Source: Streptomyces adelaidensis
Lineage (GTDB): Bacteria; Actinomycetota; Actinomycetes; Streptomycetales; Streptomycetaceae
Reading direction: 5' to 3'
Assembly (NCBI RefSeq): GCF_016598475.1
Contig: NZ_JAEMUX010000011.1
Location: 111,138 to 175,137, forward strand
Length of the DNA: 64,000 nt
Shown: piece after piece, positions 51,648-61,892 of the stretch
Position numbering within the stretch: position 1 is the first letter of the stretch
Layout of the letters: every line of letters starts with the position of its first letter
Position numbers and translations under genes: made by a program
Notes under the pieces: model-generated
The model's input: only the letters and a program-made list of their open reading frames with translations
The model's database searches: none
Told to the model about the DNA's origin: nothing

Positions 51648-51714
51648 GGCTGCGACTCCCCGAAATTGAGTCCGGAAGAAGATCGGAGTACGGATCCAGC
51701 GAGGTGGCTGGGCG

Positions 51715-51840
51715 AAAAACGCCGCCTGCTGTGGGGGCGGCCGCCTACGACTGCCGCCTGCTGTGGGCGACCGCCATGGCTGTCGCCTGCTCTTGGGGTG
51801 GCTGCGTACGTCCGCCGCCCGCTGTCGTGGCCGGCGGGCT
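51715..51840. repeat. imperfect tandem repeats around CGCCTGCTGTGGG, no gene
   Basis: The 276-base stretch between the RsbW-like gene and the next gene holds about four decayed copies of a roughly 35-base unit built on gccGCCTGCTGTGGG. I see no convincing ORF there. Confidence 0.4.
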
Positions 51841-51924
51841 GGTTCGCAGCGTTATCGCCGGTAAACCCAGAGTGATGTGAGACCAGAGTGGCTCAGGGGG
51901 TCCGGTCCCGCAACTCGCGGTTCG

Positions 51925-52248
51925 TCAGCCGCTGCGCCCCGCGGCCCTGCGCACCGCTTCTATGAACCGGCGCGCCGAGGGCGGCCCGGGCTTTCCCGGA
52001 GCCGGGTCCTGCTCGTTGAGCGTCAGCGTGTACCGGGTGCCGTTGACGTCGGCCATCGCCCGGTCCTCGTCTCCGAACCAGGGCTTCGAGGCGCGTACCG
52101 CCTGTACCGGGGCGCTGTCGATCTCGCTGCCGTAACTGGTCAGCAGTTGCAGCCGGCCGTCCTCGATCCGGACCTGGCCCGCCCGGGTGAGCTGCCGCAG
52201 CCTCTTTCCGATCCGCACGCCCGTGGCCGTGAACTCCGGCTCCGCCAT
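51925..52248 (-). CDS. conserved hypothetical protein (107 aa)
   Basis: A small soluble protein beginning MAEPEFTATGVRIGKRLRQL, with RIEDGRLQLLTSYGSEIDSAPV and a later MADVNGTRYTLTLNEQDP. I do not recognise a named domain. The alternation of short beta-like strands and turns suggests a small beta-barrel or PH-like fold. ATG at 52248 has GGGG 4 bases upstream. Codon use is typical of the genome, so it is probably real. It is divergent from the cysteine-synthase-family gene. Confidence 0.65.
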   Translation of the reverse strand: MAEPEFTATGVRIGKRLRQLTRAGQVRIEDGRLQLLTSYGSEIDSAPVQAVRASKPWFGDEDRAMADVNGTRYTLTLNEQDPAPGKPGPPSARRFIEAVRRAAGRSG

Positions 52249-52507
52249 GCTGCCCCGCCCCCTAGTGCGCTCGGCTGTCCTCAGTGGTGATCCGTGGCGG
52301 ACCGTGATCCAGTGTGCCCGAGGTCGCCTTCCCCTGGGTGACCCTGTGGCACCGACCCGGCCCCTGCGGTGAAGTCTGCACGTCCGCCGCGTCGAGCACC
52401 AGTGCGCATGGAGGGTCGGGGGCGGGGTTCCGGCGCACGCGCGGCATGCGCCCCCCATGCGCCCCGCGCATCGCTGCCACAGGAGTGCCTTTGAGGTGCT
52501 CAAAGGT

Positions 52508-52591
52508 ATGTTTATGCAGGTGAGAAGCTTGCGGAAGGTGTCTATCATCGGGACGTCCGACGCCGCGATCCGCCGTCGGCGCAACGCGTGA
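52508..52591 (+). CDS. possible upstream ORF (27 aa) before the Cds1-like gene
   Basis: A 27-codon ORF ([19 protein letters not shown], ending in RRRRNA) ends 10 bases before the GTG of the cysteine-synthase-family gene, with that gene's ribosome site starting at its stop. It contains no cysteine, so a Cys-attenuation role is not supported. It may be chance. Confidence 0.2.
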   Translation: MFMQVRSLRKVSIIGTSDAAIRRRRNA

Positions 52592-52601
52592 GGAGCACGC
52601 C

Positions 52602-53726
52602 GTGAGCACCCCCCACCCCGCCCGCCCTGACGCGACCCTCGATGTCGACCACACCGACACCGAGTACCGGACCTGGCTCAAAGAAGCCGTCCGCAAGGTC
52701 CAGGCCGACGCCAACCGCTCCGCCGACACCCATCTGCTGCGCTTCCCCCTGCCCGAGAGATGGGGCATCGACCTGTATCTCAAGGACGAGTCGACCCACC
52801 CCACCGGCAGCCTCAAGCACCGCCTCGCCCGCTCCCTCTTCCTGTACGGCCTGTGCAACGGCTGGATCCGGCCGGGCCGCCCCGTCATCGAGGCGTCCAG
52901 CGGCTCCACGGCCGTCTCCGAGGCGTACTTCGCCAAACTCATCGGCGTCCCCTTCATCGCCGTCATGCCGCGCACGACCAGCCCCGAGAAGATCCGCCTG
53001 ATCGAGTTCCACGGCGGCCGCTGCCACTTCGTGGACGACTCACGGAAGATGTACGAGGAGTCGGCCCGCCTCGCGGTGGAGACCGGCGGCCGCTACATGG
53101 ACCAGTTCACCTACGCGGAACGGGCCACGGACTGGCGGGGCAACAACAACATCGCCGAATCCGTCTTCCGGCAGCTCCAGTTGGAGCGTTTCCCGGAGCC
53201 CGCCTGGATCGTCGCCACCGCGGGCACCGGAGGCACCTCCGCGACCATCGCCCGCTACGTCCACTACATGCAGTACGACACCCGTATCTGTGTCGCCGAC
53301 CCCGAGAACTCCTGTTTCTTCGAGGGCTGGACCACCGGCGATCCCGACGTCACCTGCGACTGCGGCTCCCGTATCGAGGGCATCGGCCGCCCCCGGATGG
53401 AGCCCAGCTTCGTCCCCGGCGCCGTCGACCGCATGATGAAGGTCCCCGACGCCGCCAGCGTCGCCGCCGTACGGGCCCTGGAGCGGGCCATCGGCCGCAA
53501 GGCGGGCGGCTCCACCGGCACCGGCCTGTGGAGCGCCCTCAAGATCGTCGCCGAGATGGTGTCCCAGAACCGCCGGGGCAGCGTCGTCACCCTCCTGTGC
53601 GACCCCGGCGACCGCTACCTCGACAAGTACTACTCGGACGAGTGGCTGGCGCAACAGGGCCTGGACATCGCACCGTACTCGGCAGCCATCGACGCGCTGC
53701 TGGAGACGGGCGTGTGGCGGAACTAG
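52602..53726 (+). CDS. cds1: PLP-dependent cysteine synthase family protein (Cds1-like)
   Basis: A 374-residue pyridoxal-phosphate enzyme of the cysteine synthase/cystathionine beta-synthase fold, closest in features to actinobacterial L-cysteine desulfhydrase Cds1. PLP lysine in [12 protein letters not shown] near residue 72. Substrate loop [18 protein letters not shown] phosphate loop in [16 protein letters not shown]-terminal [22 protein letters not shown] at 52602 follows GAGGAG by 7 bases. It would turn cysteine into pyruvate, ammonia and sulfide, or make cysteine. A transcript-ending hairpin lies directly downstream. Confidence 0.9.
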   Translation: MSTPHPARPDATLDVDHTDTEYRTWLKEAVRKVQADANRSADTHLLRFPLPERWGIDLYLKDESTHPTGSLKHRLARSLFLYGLCNGWIRPGRPVIEASSGSTAVSEAYFAKLIGVPFIAVMPRTTSPEKIRLIEFHGGRCHFVDDSRKMYEESARLAVETGGRYMDQFTYAERATDWRGNNNIAESVFRQLQLERFPEPAWIVATAGTGGTSATIARYVHYMQYDTRICVADPENSCFFEGWTTGDPDVTCDCGSRIEGIGRPRMEPSFVPGAVDRMMKVPDAASVAAVRALERAIGRKAGGSTGTGLWSALKIVAEMVSQNRRGSVVTLLCDPGDRYLDKYYSDEWLAQQGLDIAPYSAAIDALLETGVWRN

Positions 53727-53733
53727 GGCCCAT

Positions 53734-53770
53734 CTGATGGATCTCCGCGGCGTCGCGGGAGATCCATCAG
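53734..53770. terminator. terminator between convergent genes
   Basis: A perfect 13-base stem (CTGATGGATCTCC / GGAGATCCATCAG) with an 11-base loop between the Cds1-like gene and the convergent DeoR gene. Confidence 0.85.
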
Positions 53771-53822
53771 AAGCGCCCTACTGGGCCATGGCTTTCAACA
53801 GCCGGCCGGGACCCGGCATGCC

Positions 53823-54653
53823 TCAGAGATCGGCGCCGTCCTCGGCCTCCCCGGCCACCACCAGCCGCCGCAGATGCTCCGAGATCTCGGCCCGCGCCTG
53901 CGCGGCCAACCCCGCGTCGGTCACCAAGGTGTCGATCTGCTCCAGCGCGGCGAACGAACTGAGCCCCACCGTCCCCCACTTGGTGTGGTCGGCCACCACC
54001 ACGACCCGCCGCGCCGACTGCACGAGCCGCCGGTTCGTCTCGGCCTCCGCCAGATTCGGCGTGGACAGCCCAGCCTCCACCGATATCCCGTGCACACCCA
54101 GGAACAGCACATCGAAGTGGAGCGCCGCGATCGCCTGATCGGCCACCGGCCCCACCAGCGAGTCGGACGGCGTCCGCACCCCACCGGTGAGTACGACGGT
54201 CGCCGCACCCTGCCGGGGTCCCGACGTCCGCTGGGCGGCATGGAAGACGTCGGCGACGCGCACCGAGTTCGTCACCACGGTCAGATCCGGCACGTCCACG
54301 AGCCGGTGCGCGAGCGCGTACGTCGTCGTACCGCCCGACAACGCGATCGCGGAACCCGGCGCGACCAGCTCCGCGGCGGCCCGCGCGATGTCCTCCTTGG
54401 CGGACAGCTCCAGCCCGGACTTCGCCTCGAAACCCGGCTCGTGCGTGCTCGCCTCGGCCACCGGCACCGCGCCGCCGTGCACCTTCTCGACCACGCCCTG
54501 GCGGGCGAGCGCGTCCAGATCCCGGCGCACCGTCATGTCCGACACGCCCAGCTTGCGCGTCAACTCGTTGACACGGACCCCGCCCCGCCGTCGCACCTCG
54601 TCGAGGATCAAGGCACGGCGCTGCTCCGCGAGGAGGTTCTGGTTCTCACTCAC
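53823..54653 (-). CDS. DeoR family transcriptional regulator
   Basis: A 276-residue DeoR/GlpR regulator. The winged helix-turn-helix is GGVRVNELTRKLGVSDMTVR with RDLDALARQGVVEKVHGGAV (residues 24-63). The sugar-phosphate domain has IALSGGTTTYALAHRL, LTVVTNSVRVADVF and VVVADHTKWGTVG. GTG at 54653. No sugar gene adjoins it, so its targets are elsewhere or itself. It differs clearly from the DeoR protein at 34.6-35.4 kb. Confidence 0.92.
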   Translation of the reverse strand: MSENQNLLAEQRRALILDEVRRRGGVRVNELTRKLGVSDMTVRRDLDALARQGVVEKVHGGAVPVAEASTHEPGFEAKSGLELSAKEDIARAAAELVAPGSAIALSGGTTTYALAHRLVDVPDLTVVTNSVRVADVFHAAQRTSGPRQGAATVVLTGGVRTPSDSLVGPVADQAIAALHFDVLFLGVHGISVEAGLSTPNLAEAETNRRLVQSARRVVVVADHTKWGTVGLSSFAALEQIDTLVTDAGLAAQARAEISEHLRRLVVAGEAEDGADL

Positions 54654-54945
54654 GCCCGCTCCGGTCCTTTCGCCCCATCACGCCCGACACGCCTCCGATA
54701 CCCCCTCCGACGAGCACTTTCCCCAGCCCCCGGTCCCGAGGACGTCCCATGTTCGCACGCCCCACAAGCGGTGACGCCACTACCCGCACAGGCACGGATA
54801 CGTCACGCTCCGTTCCTCGCGCCCGCCACTATCACATGGATCGAGGAGATTCGGTGACCACAGGTGTACGAGCCCCGCTCAGCGGCGATCATCTGTGCCT
54901 GCACAGCACATCTGACTCGCGGCGCATCACGGGGGAAGCGGAACA

Positions 54946-57396
54946 GTGGATCGTGCGACGGAACATACGACACATACGGAACTCAGGGAACATCCGGAAG
55001 CCACACAAGTACCGGAGCACCGGGACACTGGCCGGTTCACGACGGACGGGAACGCCCTCGAACTCCTCGTCCACGGCGTCGGCGGCACCACCCCCGAACG
55101 CATGCTGGACGACCCGCGCACGGTCCGGATCACCGGCGACGACACGGCCGCCGTCTTCCGGCGCATCGACGACGCCGACGCGGAGGCACGCCCAGAGGAC
55201 TACCGCGGCAAGCCCGTCCCCGAGGCCTATGTGTGGTGCAACCTCACCTCCGGAAACGGCTCCCGCGCCCTGTGGCTGTTGCTGCTCCCCTTCATGGTCG
55301 TCAACCTCGCCCACTGGATGCGCCCCAGTGCCCGCGACCGCCGACGCGCGGTCCGCCTCTACGGCCTCCTCGTCCGTCTGACCGGCCTGACCCTGACCGT
55401 GCTGCTCGTCGCCGCCGCCTGCGAGGTCGCCCTCGACCTGACCGCCTGGCAGTGCGCGGGCGCACGCGCCTGCGCCGAGGCGCACACCTGGCTCGGATTC
55501 CTCTCCCCGGCCGGCTCCGACGACGGCTGGTGGAGCCGGCCCGGCCGCCGCCTCGCCCTGGCCGCCCTGGTGCCCACCGCACTGACCGCCCTCCTGTGGT
55601 ACCTGTCCCACCGCACCTGGAGCGAGTACGAGTCCCAGCGCCCCATGGACCGCGACGACGCCGAACAGGAGGAGCACGCCGAGCGCGAGGAGGACACGGC
55701 GCAGGTCGCTCTCGGCCGCCCCGGCTTCTGGTACGGGCGCCGCCTGGTGGCCAGGCTGCGGGCCGCCCACGCGGCGGCCGGTTTCCTGACGGTCGCGGCG
55801 GCCGTCGGCACGTCCGCGGCCCGCCACGACCGCCGGGCGGGCGGCCCCACCGCCCTGGAGCTCCTCGGCTGGCTGCTGAACGCCGCGCTCGTCCTGCTGG
55901 CCGTCGTCGTGGTGTGGGTGGTCTGCCGCCGGGGCCGCAGCGAGCGGCGCCTCGACAAGGACCTGGACGAACACCTGGTGCGCCGCCTGCCCGCCGCCTC
56001 GATCGCCCTGCTCGTCCTCGCCCTCATCCACGCCGGGTGGTCGCGCCCCGGCTGGACGTCGGCGGGGCGGCTGCCGGGAGACCTGACCTTCGGCGGGATC
56101 ACCCTGGTCCAGGGCGTGCTCGTCATCGCGCTCGGCGTGGTCGCCCATACCCTGTACCGCTCCCACCCGGACCCGCGCACCGCCATGTACGGCCTGGCCG
56201 GCCCCGCCGTGGCGATGCTCGCCTGCGCCCTCGGCGGCGTCATGTCTGCAGGTGTCGCCCAACGCGTCGCCGACTGGCTGGGCGGCACCGACGACGCCCT
56301 GCCCGGCCCACCCGTCCTCCTCACCTGGCAGGCCTCCGTCATCCCGCCTCTCCTCCTGGTCGTCCTCGGCCTCCTCGGCTGGCTGGCCCGCCGCACCTGG
56401 GTGCTGCGCCGCGCGGAGACGGCGGCGGTGGAACACGAGTACGGCCTGGTGGAGGGCGGGCAGCACCACGAGCGCCGAGCGGAGCAGCCACCGGGCGAAG
56501 AGCCGGCGAAGGAGGAACCCGAGTCCCAGGACGCCGCCCGCACCCGCCGTATCGCGCGCACCCGGGCCATGGCCGCCCTCACCGACCGGGCGCCCCGCAT
56601 CGTCGGCATCACCTCCACCGTGACGTTGCTCCTCGGCGCGGGCGCCCTGGCCGGCTCCCTGATGGCGCGCGCGACACCGGCGCGGGCGGCGCACGGCTCG
56701 TACGCCTTCGTCGAGGGCGGCGCCCAGACCGCCCAGGCGCTGGGGTCCTGGCTCATCGGCGTGGGCTTCCTGCTGTTCGTCACCTGGGGGCGCCGGGCCT
56801 ACAAGGACGCCTCCGCGCGCCGCACGATCGGCATCCTCTGGGACGTGGGCACATTCTGGCCGCGCGCCGCACACCCGTTCGCACCGCCCTGCTATGCCGA
56901 GCGGGCCGTGCCCGACCTGACCTGGCGCATGGCCACCTGGACGCGCACCACGGGCGGCCGTCTCGTCCTCTCCGGCCATTCCCAGGGCAGTGTCCTCGCG
57001 GCGGCCGCCGCCTGGCAGCTGACGCCGTCCGTCCGCAAGCGGGTCGCGCTGCTCACCTACGGCTCACCGCTGGAGCGGCTGTACGGCCGCTGGTTCCCCG
57101 CCCACTTCGGCCCGGAGCCGCTCGCCTCGCTGCACCGCGAGGTCGACTGCTGGCGCAACCTGTACCGCCTCACCGACCCCATAGGCGGCCCCGTGCGCCT
57201 GACCAGCGCCTGTGGGCCGCAGGTCGACGCCGAGCCGTTCAACGACCCGCTCGCCTACGGCCGCACCGGCGCGCACCCCCTGCCCGCCCCGATCCTCGGC
57301 CACTCCGACTACCAGGCGGACCCGGCGTTCGCCGCGGAGCGGAAGCGGCTGCTGGACCGGCTGGGCCCGGACGTGCCGGGCCCACGCCGGTCCTAG
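54946..57396 (+). CDS. large membrane protein with an alpha/beta-hydrolase-type domain
   Basis: An 816-residue protein. The N-terminal soluble part has LELLVHGVGGTTPERML (a lipase/hydrolase oxyanion-type HG-x-G motif, residues 38-54). About ten membrane helices follow between residues 105 and 625, with charged linkers. The C-terminal soluble part contains the nucleophile elbow LSGHSQGSVLAAAAAW near residue 680 and a late LGHSDYQADPAF supplying a His. HG and GHSQG together indicate one serine-hydrolase site split around the membrane region. The start is GTG 54946. Substrate unknown; a membrane lipid or ester is plausible. Confidence 0.75.
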   Translation: MDRATEHTTHTELREHPEATQVPEHRDTGRFTTDGNALELLVHGVGGTTPERMLDDPRTVRITGDDTAAVFRRIDDADAEARPEDYRGKPVPEAYVWCNLTSGNGSRALWLLLLPFMVVNLAHWMRPSARDRRRAVRLYGLLVRLTGLTLTVLLVAAACEVALDLTAWQCAGARACAEAHTWLGFLSPAGSDDGWWSRPGRRLALAALVPTALTALLWYLSHRTWSEYESQRPMDRDDAEQEEHAEREEDTAQVALGRPGFWYGRRLVARLRAAHAAAGFLTVAAAVGTSAARHDRRAGGPTALELLGWLLNAALVLLAVVVVWVVCRRGRSERRLDKDLDEHLVRRLPAASIALLVLALIHAGWSRPGWTSAGRLPGDLTFGGITLVQGVLVIALGVVAHTLYRSHPDPRTAMYGLAGPAVAMLACALGGVMSAGVAQRVADWLGGTDDALPGPPVLLTWQASVIPPLLLVVLGLLGWLARRTWVLRRAETAAVEHEYGLVEGGQHHERRAEQPPGEEPAKEEPESQDAARTRRIARTRAMAALTDRAPRIVGITSTVTLLLGAGALAGSLMARATPARAAHGSYAFVEGGAQTAQALGSWLIGVGFLLFVTWGRRAYKDASARRTIGILWDVGTFWPRAAHPFAPPCYAERAVPDLTWRMATWTRTTGGRLVLSGHSQGSVLAAAAAWQLTPSVRKRVALLTYGSPLERLYGRWFPAHFGPEPLASLHREVDCWRNLYRLTDPIGGPVRLTSACGPQVDAEPFNDPLAYGRTGAHPLPAPILGHSDYQADPAFAAERKRLLDRLGPDVPGPRRS

Positions 57397-57582
57397 GATG
57401 CCGCCGTCCGGCGCGGGCCAGGGCCGGAGGTTCGCCGAGTGCCGGTCTGTCGCAGGGAGTTCGCAGGACGCGCGCGTGCCGGCGCCCACCCCACGTGGGT
57501 CCAGGCCTACGCCCCATTCCGGCGGCCAGGTCACTCGGCGCTCGGGTTTCCCTCCGGATCCCTCCCCGCCGTGCGACGGGTG

Positions 57583-60018
57583 CTACGGCAGCTCCGGCAG
57601 GTCCTCCGCGTACAGCAACGTCAGTTCGTCCGTACTCGGTTCGGCGACCTGGGCCACCCGGCTGGCGTGGCGCTCCACCATCGCCTCGAAGGTCTGCCGC
57701 GCGGTGCGGCCGTTGCCGAAGGCCGGGCCCTTGGGGATCGCCGTGAAGTACTTCAGCAGCCCCTCGCCCGCACCCGGCGCCAGCCGGTACTCGTGCTCCT
57801 CGGCCTGCTGCTCCACGATGCGCAGCAGCTCGTCCGGGACGTAGTCGTCGAAGGTGATGGTCCGGGAGAAACGGGACGCGACACCGGGGTTGACGGTGAG
57901 GAAGCGCTCCATCTCGGCCGTGTACCCGGCGACGATGACCACCACCGCGTCCCGGTGGTCCTCCATCAGCTTGACCAGCGTGTCGATGGCCTCCTTGCCG
58001 AAGTCCCTCCCTGAGTCCTCCGGCGACAGCGCGTACGCCTCGTCGATGAACAGCACACCGCCACGGGCCCGTTCGAAGGCCTCCTGGGTGCGGATCGCGG
58101 TGGAGCCGATGTGTTCGCCGACCAGGTCCACGCGGGACACCTCGACGAGATGCCCCTTCTCCAGGACGCCGAGCGAGGCCAGGATCTCGCCGTACAGACG
58201 GGCCACGGTCGTCTTGCCGGTGCCGGGGGAGCCCGTGAACACCAGGTGGCGTTTGACGGAAGCCGCCTTGAGACCGGCCTGCTGGCGGCGGCGGCCCACC
58301 TCGATCATGTCCGTGAGGGCACGGACCTCACGCTTGACGCTCTCCAGGCCGACCAGCGCGTCGAGTTCACCGAGCACGGCCTTCGAGGTCCGCGCCGGCT
58401 CCTCGGGCTCGGCGGCGGGCGCCACGGCCGACGGCTGCTCGGTGGTGCGCTGGGCCGGGAGCGAACCCAGCACACCGGGGGACAGGGTGGTGGTCTGGGT
58501 GGCGGTCTCCAGCGCCGGGGGCCGCACGCCCGCGCTCTCGTCGCTGGTGCAGTCCTCGACGACCGGGCCGCCGCCCGCCGTGCCGGTGCCGCCCTCCGCG
58601 AACTCGTAGCCGCCGCGCGCACAGCGCTCCGTACGGCACTTGCGCAGCGTCGACCGGCTGCCGTCGATGATGTGGAAGCCGTAGCCGCCGCTGCCCGTCA
58701 CCCGGCAGTTGAGGAAGCTGCCGCGGCCGCCGGCCGAGACATAGAAGCCCGCCTCGGCGGGCGAGGTGACCGTGCAGCGCTCGATGGTCGGGTCCGCGCC
58801 CTTGGTGACGATCACGCCGGTCTGGGTGCCGTCCACCGTGCAGTTGTTGAGGGTGCCGCCGCTGCCGTGGTCGCGGAACCAGGCACCTGTCGCGGCGTCC
58901 CGGATCCGGCAGTCGTCGAGCTGTGCGGTCGCCCCGTCGCTCACCGACACCGCCGTGTTCCGCACCTGCGACAGATCACTGTCGACGACGTCGGCGCGCG
59001 AACCCCGGTCCAGCACGAAGAGCGCGTCCGGCACATCGTGCACCCGGCAGGACTCCAGCACCGCCGTCGCGCCGTCGCTGACCCAGACGGCCGGATAGTC
59101 GCCGGTGCTGTCGAAGATCTCGCACTGGTTGGCGTCCACGCGGGTGCCCGGGTCCCACACCGACAGCCCGTTGCGCCCGAACTGGCGCACCGTCGTGCGG
59201 GTCAGGGTGAGGACGGAGCGCGAGCGGAGGTCCACCGCGTTCTCCGGGATGTCGTGGATACGGCAGTCGGCGAGGGTGAGCACGGCGTCCGTGTCGAGCG
59301 TGACCCCGTCCGCCGTGGTCCGGTGCACATCGCAGTCGGTGAGATGGGCCGTGGCCCGGCCGGTGATCTGGACGCCGCTGCCGCGCACCTCGTAGATCTC
59401 GCAGCCGACCGCTTCCAGCGCGGAGTTCTCGCCGGTCGCCGTGAGGCCCGAACCCGAGGTGTGGTGGATCCGGCACCGCTCCAGGCGGGGATGGCCGCCG
59501 CCGCGCACCGCGACTCCGGCCTGACCGGCCGCGACGACCTCGCACTCCTCGAACACGCCACCGCCGCCGTCGACCACGGCGATGCCGATGCCGGCCGGAT
59601 TGTCGACCGTGCAGCGGCGGACCGTCGGGCGGGCGCCGCCGCGCACCTCTATGCCGGCCGCGGAACGCGTGACGATCCGCAGGTCCAGCAGCTCCGGCGT
59701 GCCGTCCTCGACGAGCAGCGCGGGCGCCGCCGAGTCCTGGCCCTCCACGTGCAGATCCTGCACCACGGCCGAGGCGGACACCGTCAACGGCACCCCGTCC
59801 ACGGGCGCGATGCGTACCGAGCCGGGCGAGCCCTCCGGGCCGCGCAGTGTGACCCCCCGCCGCACGACGAGGTTCTCCCGGTACGTGCCGGGGGCGACGA
59901 TGAGCACATCGCCGTCGCTCGCGGCCTCCAGGGCCGCGGCGAGCGACGTGTACTCACCCGTACGGCGCCGCCACCGCGATGTTCCGGTGTGCGTCACCTG
60001 GACCGTGCCCTGTGCCAT
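57583..60018 (-). CDS. right-handed beta-helix protein fused to a CbxX/CfqX-type AAA+ ATPase
   Basis: An 811-residue two-part protein. Residues about 15-480 form a long right-handed parallel beta-helix: many 22-24-residue coils such as [20 protein letters not shown] and [20 protein letters not shown], each with a conserved Cys or small residue. After a linker, residues 545-811 are an AAA+ domain of the CbxX/EccA type with Walker [21 protein letters not shown], Walker [13 protein letters not shown], sensor [15 protein letters not shown] and a [15 protein letters not shown] end. There is no signal peptide. EccA-like ATPases serve type VII secretion, but no other ESX gene lies here. Confidence 0.87.
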   Translation of the reverse strand: MAQGTVQVTHTGTSRWRRRTGEYTSLAAALEAASDGDVLIVAPGTYRENLVVRRGVTLRGPEGSPGSVRIAPVDGVPLTVSASAVVQDLHVEGQDSAAPALLVEDGTPELLDLRIVTRSAAGIEVRGGARPTVRRCTVDNPAGIGIAVVDGGGGVFEECEVVAAGQAGVAVRGGGHPRLERCRIHHTSGSGLTATGENSALEAVGCEIYEVRGSGVQITGRATAHLTDCDVHRTTADGVTLDTDAVLTLADCRIHDIPENAVDLRSRSVLTLTRTTVRQFGRNGLSVWDPGTRVDANQCEIFDSTGDYPAVWVSDGATAVLESCRVHDVPDALFVLDRGSRADVVDSDLSQVRNTAVSVSDGATAQLDDCRIRDAATGAWFRDHGSGGTLNNCTVDGTQTGVIVTKGADPTIERCTVTSPAEAGFYVSAGGRGSFLNCRVTGSGGYGFHIIDGSRSTLRKCRTERCARGGYEFAEGGTGTAGGGPVVEDCTSDESAGVRPPALETATQTTTLSPGVLGSLPAQRTTEQPSAVAPAAEPEEPARTSKAVLGELDALVGLESVKREVRALTDMIEVGRRRQQAGLKAASVKRHLVFTGSPGTGKTTVARLYGEILASLGVLEKGHLVEVSRVDLVGEHIGSTAIRTQEAFERARGGVLFIDEAYALSPEDSGRDFGKEAIDTLVKLMEDHRDAVVVIVAGYTAEMERFLTVNPGVASRFSRTITFDDYVPDELLRIVEQQAEEHEYRLAPGAGEGLLKYFTAIPKGPAFGNGRTARQTFEAMVERHASRVAQVAEPSTDELTLLYAEDLPELP

Positions 60019-60129
60019 GGCGTTGCTGTGCCCCCACCTCGTGGAACGCGGGTCGATGCCGAACAGTTCGGCTGGTCGGTCCACCGTAGCGTGCGCGGGC
60101 AGGGGGAGTTGACCGGAGTGGAAAGGCGG

Positions 60130-60762
60130 TCAGCTGCCCGTTCCCGTCCTGCCCCAGTCCGGTCCCGCCCTGTCCCATGCCTGGTCCCAGCGGGTGTACC
60201 GGCGGCGGACCATGCGCCAGACGATCAGCCGTCTGCCGCCCTCGACGAACCCCGCGGCGAGCATGGTCGCGCCGAAGCCGGCCAGCACCGCGTGCGTCGT
60301 CGCGGTGGCGGTGTCCAGGGGGCGGCCCACGGTCCGGCCCTGCCCGTCCGTCCACAGCGTGAAGTGGTCGCCCGGCTGCGGGGTCTTGAGGTTCGCCATG
60401 ACCGTGCCGTGGCGGTCGGTGCCGTCCGGGCCGGTCCAGTCGGCGACCACCCGGCTCTGCCGGTCGCGGGTCGTGGAGGTCTCGGGGTCCGGGTCCAGCG
60501 GGGAGCCGTCGACCTTCTTGACGACGGTGGCCGTCACCCGGTGCCGGGACTCCTGCTGGTCCCGCACGGCCTGCTGAAGAGCCCCCTGGGCGGTGGTGCC
60601 GACGAGAGCGCCGACCAGGGGCGCGACGACGAGGATCAGCACGAGGGTCGCGAACGCCAGCGATGCCTCGACCAGATCGGTCGTCCGGCGCAACGGATTG
60701 TGCCGCCAACGCCACAGCCCGCCGAACGCCCGAAGTCCACCGATCGCCCGCACGACCCACAC
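60130..60762 (-). CDS. membrane protein of the Rv1733c-like family
   Basis: A 210-residue protein with two membrane helices (ASLAFATLVLILVVAPLVGALVG region near residue 40 and HAVLAGFGATMLAAGFVEGG near residue 170). Between them lies an extracellular domain containing ADWTGPDGTDRHGTVMANL and PQPGDHFTLWTDGQGR, a layout seen in the actinobacterial Rv1733c group. GTG at 60762 lies just after GGAGGGGG; another GTG three codons later has better spacing. Function unknown. Same strand as the beta-helix/AAA+ gene, 111 bases apart, so possibly co-transcribed. Confidence 0.8.
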   Translation of the reverse strand: MWVVRAIGGLRAFGGLWRWRHNPLRRTTDLVEASLAFATLVLILVVAPLVGALVGTTAQGALQQAVRDQQESRHRVTATVVKKVDGSPLDPDPETSTTRDRQSRVVADWTGPDGTDRHGTVMANLKTPQPGDHFTLWTDGQGRTVGRPLDTATATTHAVLAGFGATMLAAGFVEGGRRLIVWRMVRRRYTRWDQAWDRAGPDWGRTGTGS

Positions 60763-60880
60763 CCCCCTCCGCGTCCGTGATAGCCCCGGGGTGAGCCGTC
60801 CACGCGCGGTCCCGGTCAAGAGAGAGCGAGATCACCCTCCGACCGGCCTTCTCATGAACTTCTCACAAAGGCTCAACGGT

Positions 60881-60910
60881 CAGGCGCGGGGCTTGTGTTC
60901 CCCGCGCCTG
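60881..60910 (-). terminator. terminator hairpin
   Basis: A perfect 11-base stem (CAGGCGCGGGG / CCCCGCGCCTG) with an 8-base loop, about 95 bases past the end of the MOSC gene. The rest of 60763-61004 shows no gene. Confidence 0.75.
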
Positions 60911-61004
60911 AACCGAATCGTAGAAGGTTGAGTTTTCAAGAGGGAAGCGGGGTTTCCTCAAGACCGCCCAGATCTCATCGAGATCCGGCGCCGACCCAGC
61001 CGGC

Positions 61005-61829
61005 CTATTCGACTACGCGCACCGAATCGCCGATCCGTACCGTGCCCCCGGATTCCGGGACCAGGTTCTGCCCGAAGACCAGCTTGTCCCCGAAACGCCG
61101 ATGGCGGGCGAGCGTACGCAGCGGCTCCCGGCCGCGCTCGGCGGTGTCCTGGTCGGTGGTGGTCACCACGCACCGGCCGCACATCGTGGCGACCCGGAAG
61201 GAGACCTCGCCGATCTCGACGCGCCGCCAGCCGTCCTCGGCCCAGGCCTCCGTGCCGTCGACGACCACATTCGGCCGGAAGCGGCTCATGGGCAGGGGGC
61301 CCTCCTCGGGGTGGTCGCCGCCCGCGACCAGGGCGTTGAGCGCGTCGAGCGAGGCGAGAGTGGTGAGCAGCAGCGGGTAGCCGTCCGCGAAGCTCACGGT
61401 CTCGCCGGGGCGGGCGTACTCGGGGTCGATCGGGCGGCGGGTCGCCGGGTCGTCGAGGTGCACGAGCCGGACGGGGATGCCCAGGGAGTCGCTGAACCAG
61501 GCGTGCGCCGCCCCGTCGGCCGGGACTCCCTCCACCTTGTCCCGCCAGATCTCCACCGTCGTCGTCCCCGTGGGCTCGGGCGCGCGGACCGTGAGCGGGT
61601 CACGGCCGGGCGCGGACAGCAAGAGACCGCCGCCGGGCAGAAGCCCGGCGGCGGCCAACGCCATTCGCGGATGTGGACGTTGAGTGATGACCTTGCCCGA
61701 GTCGTCGACCAGCACCCAGCGGCGGTCGCCCGCCAACCCCCAGGGCTCCACGGCGGCCTCGTCGGGCGCGAAGCCCCGGGCCGCCTTGAGCGGGTGGACA
61801 TGGATCGAGTGCAGTGACGGATTCCCCAT
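61005..61829 (-). CDS. MOSC domain protein (mARC-like molybdenum enzyme)
   Basis: A 274-residue protein with an N-terminal MOSC_N beta-barrel (SLHSIHVHPLKAARG, GLAGDRRWVLVDDSG) and a C-terminal MOSC domain (FRPNVVVDGTEAWAEDGW). The block ATMCGRCVVTTTDQDT holds the cysteine that would ligate molybdenum in mARC/YcbX-type N-hydroxyl reductases. The usual C-terminal ferredoxin domain of YcbX is absent, so it would need a separate electron donor. ATG at 61829. Confidence 0.9.
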   Translation of the reverse strand: MGNPSLHSIHVHPLKAARGFAPDEAAVEPWGLAGDRRWVLVDDSGKVITQRPHPRMALAAAGLLPGGGLLLSAPGRDPLTVRAPEPTGTTTVEIWRDKVEGVPADGAAHAWFSDSLGIPVRLVHLDDPATRRPIDPEYARPGETVSFADGYPLLLTTLASLDALNALVAGGDHPEEGPLPMSRFRPNVVVDGTEAWAEDGWRRVEIGEVSFRVATMCGRCVVTTTDQDTAERGREPLRTLARHRRFGDKLVFGQNLVPESGGTVRIGDSVRVVE

Positions 61830-61892
61830 GGAGTCATCCTGCCAGGAGGCTCGGACAACCCCGCGCGGAATACGCGGAGTATTCCGGCCCGC

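Noticed and set aside
54864..57746. A 960-codon plus-strand frame over the membrane hydrolase
   Set aside because: Composition is almost only Arg, Pro, Gly and Ala with no hydrophobic pattern; the overlapping 816-codon frame has helices and catalytic motifs.
58111..60780. An 889-codon plus-strand frame opposite the beta-helix/AAA+ gene
   Set aside because: Antisense shadow of the repeats; no ribosome site or recognisable domain.
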